Origin: Serratia marcescens subsp. marcescens ATCC 13880 | GTDB taxonomy: Bacteria > Pseudomonadota > Gammaproteobacteria > Enterobacterales > Enterobacteriaceae | Reading direction: 5' to 3' | DNA: 64,000 nt | Assembly (NCBI RefSeq): GCF_017299535.1 | Contig: NZ_CP071238.1 | Span: 868,001 to 932,000 of the forward strand | Part shown: one piece after another, positions 18,902-27,601 of the stretch | Position numbering within the stretch: position 1 is the first letter of the stretch | Layout of the letters: each line of letters starts with the position of its first letter | Translations under genes and position numbers: made by a program | Notes under the pieces: model-generated | The model's input: only the letters and a program-made list of their open reading frames with translations | Told to the model about the DNA's origin: nothing | Database searches by the model: none

Positions 18902-19070
18902 AACGTTTAATTTTGCTTCGGCGTGGTTAATTGGAGTGTCAGTATAGCGTTGCGCGCGTTTCACTCCAACCTATCTCCAACGCTGAGGCAGAGATCCTGC
19001 GCGCTTCGTGTTATCATCGGCGCAATTGTGTCGCCGGAGCGGCCTGTCATTACACGTTGAGCATGAGACG

Positions 19071-20432
19071 ATGTTTGAAAATTTAACCGATCGATTGTCG
19101 CGCACGTTGCGCAATATCAGCGGCCGCGGGCGGCTGACCGAAGAGAATATCAAGGAAACCCTGCGTGAAGTGCGTATGGCATTGCTGGAAGCGGACGTCG
19201 CGCTGCCGGTGGTGCGCGACTTCATCAACCGCGTCAAAGAGAGCGCGGTTGGCCATGAAGTCAACAAGAGCCTGACGCCGGGGCAGGAGTTCGTCAAGAT
19301 CGTCAAAGGCGAGCTGATCGCCGCGATGGGCGAAGTCAACACCGAGCTGAATCTGGCGGCTCAGCCGCCGGCCGTGGTGCTGATGGCGGGCCTGCAGGGC
19401 GCCGGTAAAACCACCAGCGTCGGTAAGCTCGGCAAGTTCCTGAAAGAAAAACAGAAGAAGAAAGTGTTGGTGGTTTCCGCGGACGTTTATCGCCCGGCGG
19501 CGATCAAACAGCTGGAAACGCTGGCGGAAGGCGTCGGCATCGACTTCTTCCCGTCTGACGTCAAAGAAAAACCGATCGACATCGTCAATCGCGCGCTGCA
19601 ACAGGCCAAGCTGAAGTTCTACGATGTCCTTATTGTCGATACCGCCGGCCGCTTGCACGTTGACGAAGCGATGATGGACGAGATCAAACAGGTGCACGCG
19701 GCGATCAAGCCGGTGGAAACCCTGTTCGTGGTCGACGCCATGACCGGCCAGGACGCCGCCAATACCGCCAAGGCGTTTAACGAAGCGCTGCCGCTGACCG
19801 GCGTGGTGCTGACCAAGGTCGACGGCGATGCGCGCGGCGGTGCTGCGTTGTCCATCCGCCATATCACCGGCAAGCCGATCAAGTTCCTTGGCGTCGGCGA
19901 GAAGACCGAAGCGCTGGAGCCGTTTTACCCGGATCGCGTGGCATCGCGCATCCTGGGCATGGGCGACGTGCTGTCGCTGATCGAAGATATCGAAAGCAAG
20001 GTCGACCGCGAGCAGGCGGAGAAGCTGGCCAACAAGCTGAAGAAGGGCGACGGTTTCGATCTGACCGACTTCCTGGAGCAGCTCAAGCAGATGCGCAACA
20101 TGGGCGGCATGGCCAACATGCTGAGCAAGCTGCCGGGCGCCGGCCAACTGCCGGACAACGTCAAATCGCAGATGGACGACAAAGTGCTGGTGCGCATGGA
20201 GGCGATCATCAACTCGATGACGCTGAAAGAGCGCGCCAAACCGGAAATCATCAAGGGCTCGCGCAAGCGCCGCATCGCGATGGGGGCCGGCATGCAGGTG
20301 CAGGACGTCAACCGCTTGCTGAAGCAGTTCGACGAAATGCAGCGTATGATGAAGAAGATGAAGAAAGGCGGTATGGCGAAGATGATGCGCGGCATGAAAG
20401 GCATGATGCCGCCGGGCTTCCCAGGCCGCTGA
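19071..20432 (+). CDS. ffh: Signal recognition particle protein Ffh
   Basis: GTPase that with 4.5S RNA targets inner-membrane proteins to FtsY and SecYEG. The 453-residue protein has an N domain, the G domain with GLQGAGKTTSVGKL (about 100-113), DTAGR and TKVDGDARGG, and a methionine-rich M domain at the C-terminus (MQRMMKKMKKGGMAKMMRG). ATG 19071 is preferred to an in-frame ATG at 19008 because it gives the conserved MFENLTDRLSRTLRN start. Confidence 0.98.
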   Translation: MFENLTDRLSRTLRNISGRGRLTEENIKETLREVRMALLEADVALPVVRDFINRVKESAVGHEVNKSLTPGQEFVKIVKGELIAAMGEVNTELNLAAQPPAVVLMAGLQGAGKTTSVGKLGKFLKEKQKKKVLVVSADVYRPAAIKQLETLAEGVGIDFFPSDVKEKPIDIVNRALQQAKLKFYDVLIVDTAGRLHVDEAMMDEIKQVHAAIKPVETLFVVDAMTGQDAANTAKAFNEALPLTGVVLTKVDGDARGGAALSIRHITGKPIKFLGVGEKTEALEPFYPDRVASRILGMGDVLSLIEDIESKVDREQAEKLANKLKKGDGFDLTDFLEQLKQMRNMGGMANMLSKLPGAGQLPDNVKSQMDDKVLVRMEAIINSMTLKERAKPEIIKGSRKRRIAMGAGMQVQDVNRLLKQFDEMQRMMKKMKKGGMAKMMRGMKGMMPPGFPGR

Positions 20433-20592
20433 CGGGCCCCCGCACGCTGAGTGCGGGCGCTTTCAGCATTCGCCGTTCGCGGTGAAAACCGCCCGGAATT
20501 TGACAGGCTGCAAAAGTTGTCCCCTGCGATCGACGCTTTAGATTGCTTTTTGCGCCAAAATGAGTAAAATTTTCGGGCTTTTTATATTGCAA

Positions 20593-20626
20593 CCGGGCCC
20601 CGTCCCTCAATGGGGCCCGGCTGTTT
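20593..20626 (+). terminator. Hairpin in the rpsP leader
   Basis: Perfect 9 bp GC stem CCGGGCCCC / GGGGCCCGG with a 10-base loop, then CTGTTTTATT. It lies 21 bp before the rpsP start with promoter-like AT-rich sequence upstream, so it could act as an attenuator or an RNA-stability element for the operon rather than as a terminator of ffh. Confidence 0.6.
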
Positions 20627-20646
20627 TATTAACTAAAGAGGATGTT

Positions 20647-20895
20647 ATGGTAACAATTCGTTTGGCACGTGGCGGCGCTAAAAAGCGTCCGTTCTATCAA
20701 GTAGTAGTGACCGACAGCCGCAACGCTCGTGATGGTCGTTTCATCGAGCGCGTAGGCTTCTTCAACCCGATCGCTTCCGGTCAGGCTGAAGCACTGCGTC
20801 TGGACCTGGACCGCATCGAGCACTGGGTTGGTCTGGGTGCAACCGTTTCTGATCGCGTTCACGCGCTGATCAAAGACGCTAAGAAAGCAGCTTAA
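20647..20895 (+). CDS. rpsP: 30S ribosomal protein S16
   Basis: Small-subunit protein needed for 30S assembly; 82 residues, starting [20 protein letters not shown] as in E. coli. ATG 20647 follows AAAGAGGATG. First gene of the rpsP-rimM-trmD-rplS operon. Confidence 0.98.
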   Translation: MVTIRLARGGAKKRPFYQVVVTDSRNARDGRFIERVGFFNPIASGQAEALRLDLDRIEHWVGLGATVSDRVHALIKDAKKAA

Positions 20896-20913
20896 TCTGT
20901 CGCGGTGGTGGCA

Positions 20914-21462
20914 ATGAGCAAGCAACTCAAACCGGTAGCGCCTAAGCAGCCGATTGTACTCGGTAAAATGGGTTCCGCTTACGGCATTCGTGGTTGGCTC
21001 AGAGTGTTTTCATCCACCGAGAACGCCGAAAGCATTTTTGACTATCAGCCGTGGTTTATCCAGCAGGCGGGTCAGTGGCAGCATATCGAGTTGGAAGACT
21101 GGAAGCGCCACAGTCAGGATCTGATCATCAAGGTCAAAGGCATTGACGATCGGGACGCGGCGAATCTGCTGACTAATCGCGAGATTATGGTGGATTCTGA
21201 GCAACTTCCTCCGCTGGAGGGTGACGATTACTACTGGAAAGACCTGATGGGCTGCCAGGTAGTCACCACCGCCGGCTACGAGCTGGGTAAAGTCATTGAT
21301 ATGATGGAAACCGGCTCGAACGATGTGATGGTTGTGAAAGCGAACCTGAAAGATGCGTTCGGCATGAAGGAGCGGTTGATTCCGTTTCTTCATGGGCAGG
21401 TTATCAAGAAAGTCGATCTCACTGCCCGCGTGATTGAGGCAGATTGGGATCCTGGTTTTTGA
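20914..21462 (+). CDS. rimM: Ribosome maturation factor RimM
   Basis: Binds S19 and helps process the 3' domain of 16S rRNA during 30S maturation. The 182-residue protein has the N-terminal RimM domain ([18 protein letters not shown]) and a C-terminal PRC barrel ([20 protein letters not shown]). Lies 18 bp after rpsP and 52 bp before trmD. The ATG at 20914 is favoured; an in-frame start nine bases upstream is possible. Confidence 0.96.
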   Translation: MSKQLKPVAPKQPIVLGKMGSAYGIRGWLRVFSSTENAESIFDYQPWFIQQAGQWQHIELEDWKRHSQDLIIKVKGIDDRDAANLLTNREIMVDSEQLPPLEGDDYYWKDLMGCQVVTTAGYELGKVIDMMETGSNDVMVVKANLKDAFGMKERLIPFLHGQVIKKVDLTARVIEADWDPGF

Positions 21463-21514
21463 CCCCCGGATCAAACGGTCGAAGCAAGTGGAATAACGGT
21501 AAGGGGATTGGCTT

Positions 21515-22282
21515 GTGTTCATCGGTATTGTAAGCCTGTTTCCTGAGATGTTCCGCGCTATCACCGATTACGGGGTGACTGGCCGGGCAGTAAAAAATGG
21601 CCTGCTGAGCGTGCAGTGTTGGAGTCCTCGCGACTTCACCTACGACCGGCATCGCACCGTGGACGATCGCCCTTACGGCGGCGGCCCGGGAATGCTGATG
21701 ATGGTGCAACCTTTACGGGAAGCCATTCATGCGGCGAAAGCAGCGGCAGGCGAGGGAGCAAAGGTGATTTATCTGTCACCTCAGGGGCGCAAGCTGGATC
21801 AAACCGGCGTGTGCGAACTCGCGGCCAATCAGAAGATGATTCTGGTGTGCGGCCGTTACGAAGGGGTAGACGAGCGCGTAATCCAAACCGAAATTGACGA
21901 AGAATGGTCAATCGGCGATTACGTTCTCAGCGGCGGGGAACTGCCGGCGATGACCCTGATTGATTCAGTCGCCCGTTTCATACCGGGTGTGCTGGGCCAT
22001 CAGGCCTCAGCGGAGGAAGACTCCTTCGCCGACGGATTGCTGGACTGCCCGCACTATACCCGCCCCGAGGTGTTGGAAGGGATGGAGGTACCGCCGGTTC
22101 TGCTGTCGGGCAACCATGCCGAGATACGTCGCTGGCGCTTAAAGCAGTCGCTGGGCCGAACCTGGCTTAGAAGACCTGAACTTCTAGAAAGCCTAGCTCT
22201 GACTGACGAGCAAGCGGTGTTGCTGGCTGAGTTCCAACGGGAACATCAGGCCAGGCAACAGGACTATGAAGGAAACGTCTGA
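21515..22282 (+). CDS. trmD: tRNA (guanine-37-N1)-methyltransferase
   Basis: SPOUT-family enzyme that methylates G37 next to the anticodon and prevents frameshifting. The 255-residue protein shows [12 protein letters not shown] at the N-terminus, the substrate loop [11 protein letters not shown], and the trefoil-knot SAM site [12 protein letters not shown] and [18 protein letters not shown] start at 21515 with AAGGGG upstream. Confidence 0.97.
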   Translation: MFIGIVSLFPEMFRAITDYGVTGRAVKNGLLSVQCWSPRDFTYDRHRTVDDRPYGGGPGMLMMVQPLREAIHAAKAAAGEGAKVIYLSPQGRKLDQTGVCELAANQKMILVCGRYEGVDERVIQTEIDEEWSIGDYVLSGGELPAMTLIDSVARFIPGVLGHQASAEEDSFADGLLDCPHYTRPEVLEGMEVPPVLLSGNHAEIRRWRLKQSLGRTWLRRPELLESLALTDEQAVLLAEFQREHQARQQDYEGNV

Positions 22283-22315
22283 CATCAGACGGGACCGATA
22301 TATCAGTTTACCTAG

Positions 22316-22687
<372 letters not shown>

Positions 22688-22714
22688 CGCTGCATCCAAA
22701 AGTTAATAGTTATC

Positions 22715-22744
22715 AGGGGTTGGCCTATGCCAACCCCTTTTTTT
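22715..22744 (+). terminator. Terminator of the rpsP-rplS operon
   Basis: A 10 bp perfect stem AGGGGTTGGC / GCCAACCCCT with a 4-base loop, then a run of seven T. The gap from here to 22830 holds one more hairpin, described separately. Confidence 0.92.
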
Positions 22745-22803
22745 ATCTTAAAACCTCGACAGGTTGCATTTGCGAGATTTCGTCTGCGCACCGCCAACAT
22801 AAT

Positions 22804-22825
22804 AAAGCCTGCATAAGCAGGCTTT
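22804..22825. terminator. Bidirectional terminator, end of the nuc cassette
   Basis: AAAGCCTGC, ATAA, GCAGGCTTTTT. The T run is stronger on the plus strand, but on the minus strand the stem is followed by TTATTAT, so it can also end the nucEDC transcript whose last stop is at 22831. Confidence 0.65.
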
Positions 22826-22830
22826 TTGCA

Positions 22831-23058
22831 TTACAGCGCTGCGGCGCTGTGTTTCTGCTGACTCTCCGGCGGGTGAGGCTGCGCCGGGATAATGTCATCG
22901 CCAGGTTTGACGATCACCCGTGCGACGGATTCGTGCGTGGCGAACGTGCAGCTGCAATTGATGTTGCGGCATTGATGGTAACGCTCTTTGGTCGACTCGC
23001 TCAAATAGCGGCTGGAGCGAGTGTGGGCCACGTGACCGCATAATGGACAGTGCATCAT
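22831..23058 (-). CDS. nucC: Ogr/Delta-family zinc-finger transcription activator NucC
   Basis: A 75-residue activator of the P2 Ogr / P4 Delta family, which recruits RNA polymerase through the alpha subunit at phage late promoters. The zinc cluster is exact, C-X2-C-X22-C-X4-C (Cys4, Cys7, Cys30, Cys35), starting MMHCPLCGH. In S. marcescens the homologous NucC switches on the secreted nuclease and bacteriocin 28b genes in response to DNA damage; I assign the name from that work and from the order nucE-nucD-nucC. The start at 23058 has a GGGGG-rich ribosome site. Its targets are not in this window. Confidence 0.88.
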   Translation of the reverse strand: MMHCPLCGHVAHTRSSRYLSESTKERYHQCRNINCSCTFATHESVARVIVKPGDDIIPAQPHPPESQQKHSAAAL

Positions 23059-23122
23059 AAGAACCCCCTTGAACAAATTAAGTGAAATTGTTGTGGCATC
23101 ACCACTTAGGCGAGCGAGCCCG

Positions 23123-23638
23123 TCATGATGAGGCAATGCCTTGCAAGCACAGTGCGCGTTCCATGGCGCGTCGCTGTTCCAGCCCCTTGTTTTTCTTTCC
23201 GTTTACATAAACCCAGCGTGGCAACTGATCGCAGGCCTGCTGCCACTGACCCTGCTGCAGCAGCGCGACCAGCGTGGAATGGCAGGCGGCGCTGATACCC
23301 ACGTTGAAGGCGAAGGCGATCACCGCATCATAGGTTTGTTGCGAGAGCGTTTGCGGCAGACAGGCGGCCATGCCGCGCTCGGTGCGGCGAACATCGTCGA
23401 CCAAATCCATCGCGGCTTTGCGTTCATCGATCGCTTTACCAGGGATGACGCCAGCGGTGTGCCCAATGCCCTGCGTCCACACCCCGGCGCTGCACTGGTA
23501 AGGCGACAGGCGGCAACCTTCGAGATCGGCGATCAGCCTGAGGCCGACTTCTGAGGTTTGCAGCTCGCCAAATGACGGCAACAGCACGGCGATGGCCAAA
23601 ACGGCGGCGACGCTGCAGCGCTTAACGGTTGCACTCAT
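23123..23638 (-). CDS. nucD: SAR-type phage endolysin (GH24 lysozyme) NucD
   Basis: A 171-residue muramidase of the P21 R / T4 lysozyme group. Residues 7-24 form a weakly hydrophobic signal-anchor-release segment, which would export the enzyme through Sec and keep it tethered until the membrane is depolarised. The catalytic spacing E-x8-C-x5-T is seen at Glu40, Cys49 and Thr55; the middle residue is cysteine instead of the usual aspartate. ATG 23638 follows GGAGGA and overlaps the end of the holin gene by 17 bp. No Rz/Rz1 spanin genes accompany it. Confidence 0.87.
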   Translation of the reverse strand: MSATVKRCSVAAVLAIAVLLPSFGELQTSEVGLRLIADLEGCRLSPYQCSAGVWTQGIGHTAGVIPGKAIDERKAAMDLVDDVRRTERGMAACLPQTLSQQTYDAVIAFAFNVGISAACHSTLVALLQQGQWQQACDQLPRWVYVNGKKNKGLEQRRAMERALCLQGIASS

Positions 23639-23843
23639 CGTAAATGTTCCTCCGAGATGTCGCATTGCGCTCAATGGCCTTCAAGATCTGCAGGCTTTTA
23701 CGTCGGTAGTACCAGTTCACCAGAAACGTGCCGATGCCTACCGCCGCACCGACTAAAAAGGCAATGTCCTGCGGAGACAGCTTGCCGAGCCAGGCGAGAA
23801 ACAGCGCCATGGCGTAGGTGATGAATGAGGTGATTTTCTCCAT
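23622..23843 (-). CDS. nucE: Small holin, HP1-like, NucE
   Basis: A 73-residue protein with two membrane segments (about residues 5-22 and 27-45) and a charged, arginine-rich C-terminal tail beginning NWYYRRKSLQ, which fits small phage holins of the HP1 type. It would permeabilise or depolarise the inner membrane and release the SAR endolysin encoded next. The start ATG at 23843 has only a weak AAGG ribosome site. First gene of the cassette, about 100 bp behind the LexA box. Confidence 0.8.
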   Translation of the reverse strand: MEKITSFITYAMALFLAWLGKLSPQDIAFLVGAAVGIGTFLVNWYYRRKSLQILKAIERNATSRRNIYDECNR

Positions 23844-23944
23844 AGCCTTATGCTCGCTTCGTTTACAGAATCTCGGGAGCCGGAGGCATCGATACGTGAG
23901 AGCTCGCTATCGATATCCATCATGCTCCTGGTCTGTATGATAAT

Positions 23945-23989
23945 TACTGTATATGCATACAGTATTAAGCTATTTGCTAAAGTCGTCAA
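23945..23989 (-). promoter_or_regulatory. LexA-controlled promoter of the nuc cassette
   Basis: On the minus strand TTGACG (plus coordinates 23984-23989) and TAATAC (23962-23967) are 16 bp apart. The LexA operator TACTGTATATGCATACAGTA (plus 23945-23964, perfectly palindromic outside the four central bases) overlaps the -10 and start region. The flanks match the recA operator, so the cassette is expected to be SOS-induced. Confidence 0.92.
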
Positions 23990-24040
23990 TGGGTGGGATG
24001 AATATTTTTAGCAGATTGTGCAAAAGAGGGCGGCCGGCAT

Positions 24041-24066
24041 AAAAAAAGCCCATCGATGATGGGCTT
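24041..24066 (-). terminator. Terminator of the DUF481 gene
   Basis: Read on the minus strand: stem GCCCATC / GATGGGC with a 3-base loop and then seven T (24041-24047 on plus). It lies about 20 bp past the stop of the DUF481 gene and before the divergent nuc promoter. Confidence 0.85.
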
Positions 24067-24086
24067 CGAGAAATAATGGGGGGAGA

Positions 24087-24851
24087 TTACAGGCCGTAGA
24101 CCAGCGTGACCGAGGTCGTCGTGTCGGTGTTCTTCGGCGCCGAGGCCGGCGGTTTGCTGTTGTAGGTCACGGTGTAAGCCACGCGCAATGAGAAGCGATC
24201 GTTGATCGCCACGTTCAACGCGCTTTCCGAGTTCAGCGTGGTTTCTTCGTTCGCCAGCGCGGAAACGCCCTGAATGAACTTGGTGTTATCGGTCAACTGA
24301 TAGGAATAGTTGGCCGCACCATAGGCTAGCCCCTTGGTCGCACGGCCGCCGCCATGGTACTCGTCATGGCGCACGCCGGGACCGAATTCCACCCGCAGGT
24401 CACTGAGCGGCCCGTTAAGGAGTTGACGGCCGTAGCCGCCGGTCAGCGTGGAGCGTGAGTCGTAACCGTTGAAACGGTCACTCAGCCAGCTGGCCTGACC
24501 GAACAGGTAGTTGCGATCGGTCAGGTTATAGCGCGTACGGCCACCGGCCTGGTATTTTTCGGACGAGCGCACGTTGGAGGAGGTGGTGTTGTTGGCCGCC
24601 CCCCACAGGCTGTACGCCGCGTCGCTATTGAACCAGGTCATGTTGGTGTTGGCCAATAGGGTGGAGCTCTGCGAGTTGCCTGACTGGGCGTTGTAGCCCG
24701 CCTGCACGTTGCCTTCGAACGGTTTCTTGGCGGTGGCCGGATCGTCCATCGCGGTGAAAAGCGTATTGTCGGCAAGGGCTGAAACACTGGTGAAAGTCGT
24801 TAAGCAGCAAATATACAGCGGAAAAGCGCGACGAGCGCGAGAAGAGAGCAT
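24087..24851 (-). CDS. DUF481 outer-membrane beta-barrel protein, YdiY-like
   Basis: A 254-residue protein with an N-terminal signal peptide (cleavage likely after SVSALA, about residue 27) and a barrel of alternating hydrophobic strands ending in a terminal aromatic-type residue pattern (VTLVYGL). Motifs such as GNVQAGYNAQSGNSQSS and RTRYNLTDRNYLFGQASW are typical of DUF481 (YdiY) proteins. Function unknown. The gene is not at this place in E. coli; it lies between the nuc cassette and aroF and was probably inserted here. Ribosome site before the ATG at 24851 is weak. Confidence 0.8.
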   Translation of the reverse strand: MLSSRARRAFPLYICCLTTFTSVSALADNTLFTAMDDPATAKKPFEGNVQAGYNAQSGNSQSSTLLANTNMTWFNSDAAYSLWGAANNTTSSNVRSSEKYQAGGRTRYNLTDRNYLFGQASWLSDRFNGYDSRSTLTGGYGRQLLNGPLSDLRVEFGPGVRHDEYHGGGRATKGLAYGAANYSYQLTDNTKFIQGVSALANEETTLNSESALNVAINDRFSLRVAYTVTYNSKPPASAPKNTDTTTSVTLVYGL

Positions 24852-25345
24852 CTTGGATCCAGTTGTTAAGGGGAATTATTGTTGATGACGATCACATTAT
24901 ATCGGTTCATTTCGGCGACAAAAATAGCCGCCATTAGCTTAAGTTTTTAATTTTTATCCCTCATTTATTCGCTTTTCTTCTACTTAAAATCATCGCTTTT
25001 GGCGGCATTTCGTGCTGATCCTGCTTCGCACAGGCGTCGGTGCCGAGATCGGCGGCGTATCTTCGCTGTAAAATCATGTGTACAAATAAATTTACATATA
25101 TTCATTTTTCTTAGACCGGATGGTTAAGGTGTGGTGAAGGTTTTTTGATTTATTAAGTTCATGTATTTATTGCATTTTAATTGGTTTTTCCAACTCTTTT
25201 TCAAAGGTGATTTAATCAGGATAATTGCGGTAATTTTTTATTTACGGGAAATGGATTGAAAACTTTACATATCGTGATAGGGTAGAGCCCTGAAACGCTC
25301 AATGTTCCATTTCAACGCATAACGCCAAACGACAGGAATAGCATC
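24852..25345. other. AT-rich intergenic region between the DUF481 gene and aroF
   Basis: About 494 bp, much more AT-rich than its neighbours, with no supportable gene. It must contain the DUF481 promoter (minus strand) and the aroF control region. A cluster of TyrR-like half sites is at 25067-25096. A weak candidate aroF promoter is TTGAAA (25256-25261), 16 bp, TAGGGT (25278-25283). Confidence 0.6.
25067..25096. promoter_or_regulatory. Candidate TyrR box array upstream of aroF
   Basis: Three half sites at 12-base intervals: TGTAAA (25067-25072), TGTACA (25079-25084) and TTTACA (25091-25096), giving two overlapping boxes close to the TyrR consensus TGTAAA-N6-TTTACA. In E. coli TyrR represses aroF-tyrA with tyrosine. 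The array is about 170-190 bp from the likely promoter, farther than in E. coli, so the assignment is tentative. Confidence 0.5.
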
Positions 25346-26422
25346 ATGCAAAAAGACGCGCTCAATAACGTACACATCAGTGCAGAACAGATTCTCATCA
25401 CGCCGGAGGAGCTGAAGAACCAGTTCCCGCTCAGCGCCGACGACGAAAATGAGATCGCCACTGCGCGCAACACTATCGCCAACATTTTGCAGGGGCGCGA
25501 TCATCGCCTGTTGGTGGTATGCGGGCCTTGTTCGATCCACGATCCGGACGCGGCGCTGGACTACGCCCGTCGTTTGAAAACCCTGGCGGCTGACTTGAGC
25601 GATCAGCTGTATATCGTTATGCGCGTCTACTTTGAAAAACCCAGAACCACTGTCGGCTGGAAAGGTTTGATCAATGATCCGTACATGGACGGTTCGTTTG
25701 ACGTTGAAGCAGGCTTGCATATCGCGCGTCGCCTGTTGCTGGATTTAGTGGGCATGGGCTTGCCGTTGGCTACCGAAGCGTTGGATCCGAACAGCCCGCA
25801 GTACCTGGGGGACTTGTTCAGCTGGTCGGCGATCGGTGCGCGCACCACCGAATCTCAGACGCACCGCGAAATGGCCTCCGGCCTGTCGATGCCGGTCGGC
25901 TTCAAAAACGGCACCGACGGCAGCTTGGGTACCGCCATCAACGCCATGCGCGCCGCCGCTATGCCGCACCGCTTCGTCGGCATCAACCAGGCAGGCCAGG
26001 TTTGCCTGCTGCAGACGCAGGGCAACCCGGACGGACACGTGATCCTGCGCGGCGGCAAAACCCCGAACTACAGCGCTGAGCACGTTGCGGCCTGTGAAAA
26101 ACAGATGCTTGAGGCGGGACTCCATCCGTCCTTGATGATAGATTGCAGCCATGGCAACTCGAATAAAGACTATCGCCGTCAGCCTGCGGTTGCCGAGTCC
26201 GTGGTGGAGCAGATCAAGGCGGGTAACCGTTCGATCACCGGCATCATGCTGGAGAGCCATCTGCATGAGGGCAACCAGTCTTCCGAACAGCCGCGTGCAG
26301 ACATGCGTTACGGGGTGTCCGTCACCGATGCCTGCATCAACTGGGAGAGTACGGAAACTCTGCTGCGTCATATGCATCAGGAACTCGGCGCTGCGCTGAC
26401 GGCTCGCACGGGAGAAAAGTAA
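25346..26422 (+). CDS. aroF: DAHP synthase, tyrosine-sensitive
   Basis: First step of the shikimate pathway: phosphoenolpyruvate plus erythrose-4-phosphate to DAHP. The 358-residue class I (AroAI) enzyme shows CGPCSIHD, the substrate loop, and GKTPNYS. Asn8 in the N-terminal stretch MQKDALNN is a tyrosine-contact residue known from E. coli AroF, and pairing with tyrA agrees with a tyrosine-controlled isozyme. Its stop lies 3 bp before the tyrA start, so the two form an operon. Confidence 0.95.
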   Translation: MQKDALNNVHISAEQILITPEELKNQFPLSADDENEIATARNTIANILQGRDHRLLVVCGPCSIHDPDAALDYARRLKTLAADLSDQLYIVMRVYFEKPRTTVGWKGLINDPYMDGSFDVEAGLHIARRLLLDLVGMGLPLATEALDPNSPQYLGDLFSWSAIGARTTESQTHREMASGLSMPVGFKNGTDGSLGTAINAMRAAAMPHRFVGINQAGQVCLLQTQGNPDGHVILRGGKTPNYSAEHVAACEKQMLEAGLHPSLMIDCSHGNSNKDYRRQPAVAESVVEQIKAGNRSITGIMLESHLHEGNQSSEQPRADMRYGVSVTDACINWESTETLLRHMHQELGAALTARTGEK

Positions 26423-26425
26423 GTT

Positions 26426-27547
26426 ATGGTGGCAGAACTGACCGCGCTGCGCGATCAAATCGATGAGGTGGATAAAGCGTTGCTGGATCTGCTGGCGAAA
26501 CGCCTGCATCTGGTAGCGGAAGTGGGCGAAGTCAAAAGCCGTCATGGCCTGCCGGTTTACGTACCGGAGCGCGAAGCCGCGATGCTGGCCTCGCGTCGCC
26601 AGGAGGCGGAAAACCTCGGGGTGCCGCCGGATCTGATCGAGGACGTCTTGCGCCGCGTGATGCGCGAATCGTACGTCAGCGAGAATGATAAAGGCTTTAA
26701 AACTCTGTGTCCGCAGCTGCGGCCGATCGTCATCATCGGCGGCAACGGCCAGATGGGCCGGCTGTTCAACCGCTTGCTGACGCTGTCGGGTTATCAGGTC
26801 AGGGTATTGGATCAGGAAGATTGGCCGCAGGCGGAACAGCTGCTGGCAGACGCCGGCATGGTGATCGTCAGCGTGCCGATCCATGTGACCGAGCAGGTGA
26901 TAAGCCGCCTGCCGACGCTGCCTGCCGACTGTATTCTGGTGGATTTGGCGTCGGTGAAGAACCGTCCGCTGCATGCGATGTTGGCGGCGCACAGCGGCCC
27001 TGTGGTGGGATTGCACCCGATGTTCGGCCCGGACGTGGGCAGCGTGGCGAAGCAGGTAGTGGTTTACTGCGACGGCCGCCAGCCGGAGGCTTACCAATGG
27101 TTGCTTGAGCAGCTGCAGGTGTGGGGCGCGCGGCTGCATCGCATCAGCGCGGTCGAACACGATCAGAACATGGCGTTTATTCAGGCGCTGCGGCACTTCG
27201 CCACCTTCGCCTACGGGTTGCATCTGGCGGAAGAGAACGTGCAACTGGAGCAGTTGCTGGCGCTCTCCTCGCCGATCTACCGGTTGGAGCTGGCGATGGT
27301 TGGCCGCCTGTTTGCGCAGGATCCGCAACTTTACGCCGATATCATCATGTCGTCGGAAGAAAACGTGGCGCTGATTAAGCGTTACTACCAGCGCTTCGGC
27401 GAGGCGATCAAGCTGTTGGAGCATGGCGACAAACAGGCGTTTATCGACAGTTTCCGCAAGGTGGAGCACTGGTTCGGCGATTACGCCCAACGCTTCCTGG
27501 TGGAGAGCCGCACGCTGTTGCGGCAGGCTAACGACAGCCGACAGTAA
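26426..27547 (+). CDS. tyrA: T-protein: chorismate mutase / prephenate dehydrogenase
   Basis: Bifunctional enzyme of tyrosine synthesis. Residues 1-90 are an AroQ chorismate mutase domain ([19 protein letters not shown]), residues about 95-373 the NAD-dependent dehydrogenase (nucleotide-binding [22 protein letters not shown]). The 373-residue length and [11 protein letters not shown] start equal E. coli TyrA. Second gene of the aroF operon, ending in a strong terminator. Confidence 0.97.
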   Translation: MVAELTALRDQIDEVDKALLDLLAKRLHLVAEVGEVKSRHGLPVYVPEREAAMLASRRQEAENLGVPPDLIEDVLRRVMRESYVSENDKGFKTLCPQLRPIVIIGGNGQMGRLFNRLLTLSGYQVRVLDQEDWPQAEQLLADAGMVIVSVPIHVTEQVISRLPTLPADCILVDLASVKNRPLHAMLAAHSGPVVGLHPMFGPDVGSVAKQVVVYCDGRQPEAYQWLLEQLQVWGARLHRISAVEHDQNMAFIQALRHFATFAYGLHLAEENVQLEQLLALSSPIYRLELAMVGRLFAQDPQLYADIIMSSEENVALIKRYYQRFGEAIKLLEHGDKQAFIDSFRKVEHWFGDYAQRFLVESRTLLRQANDSRQ

Positions 27548-27567
27548 AACGCGGGCGGTAAACGTAA

Positions 27568-27597
27568 AGGGTTCGGCTTGGCCGAACCTTTTTTTAT
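27568..27597 (+). terminator. Terminator of aroF-tyrA
   Basis: GGTTCGGC, TTG, GCCGAACC stem followed by a run of seven T. Convergent pheA ends at 27602 just beyond it. Confidence 0.92.
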
Positions 27598-27601
27598 GGT
27601 T

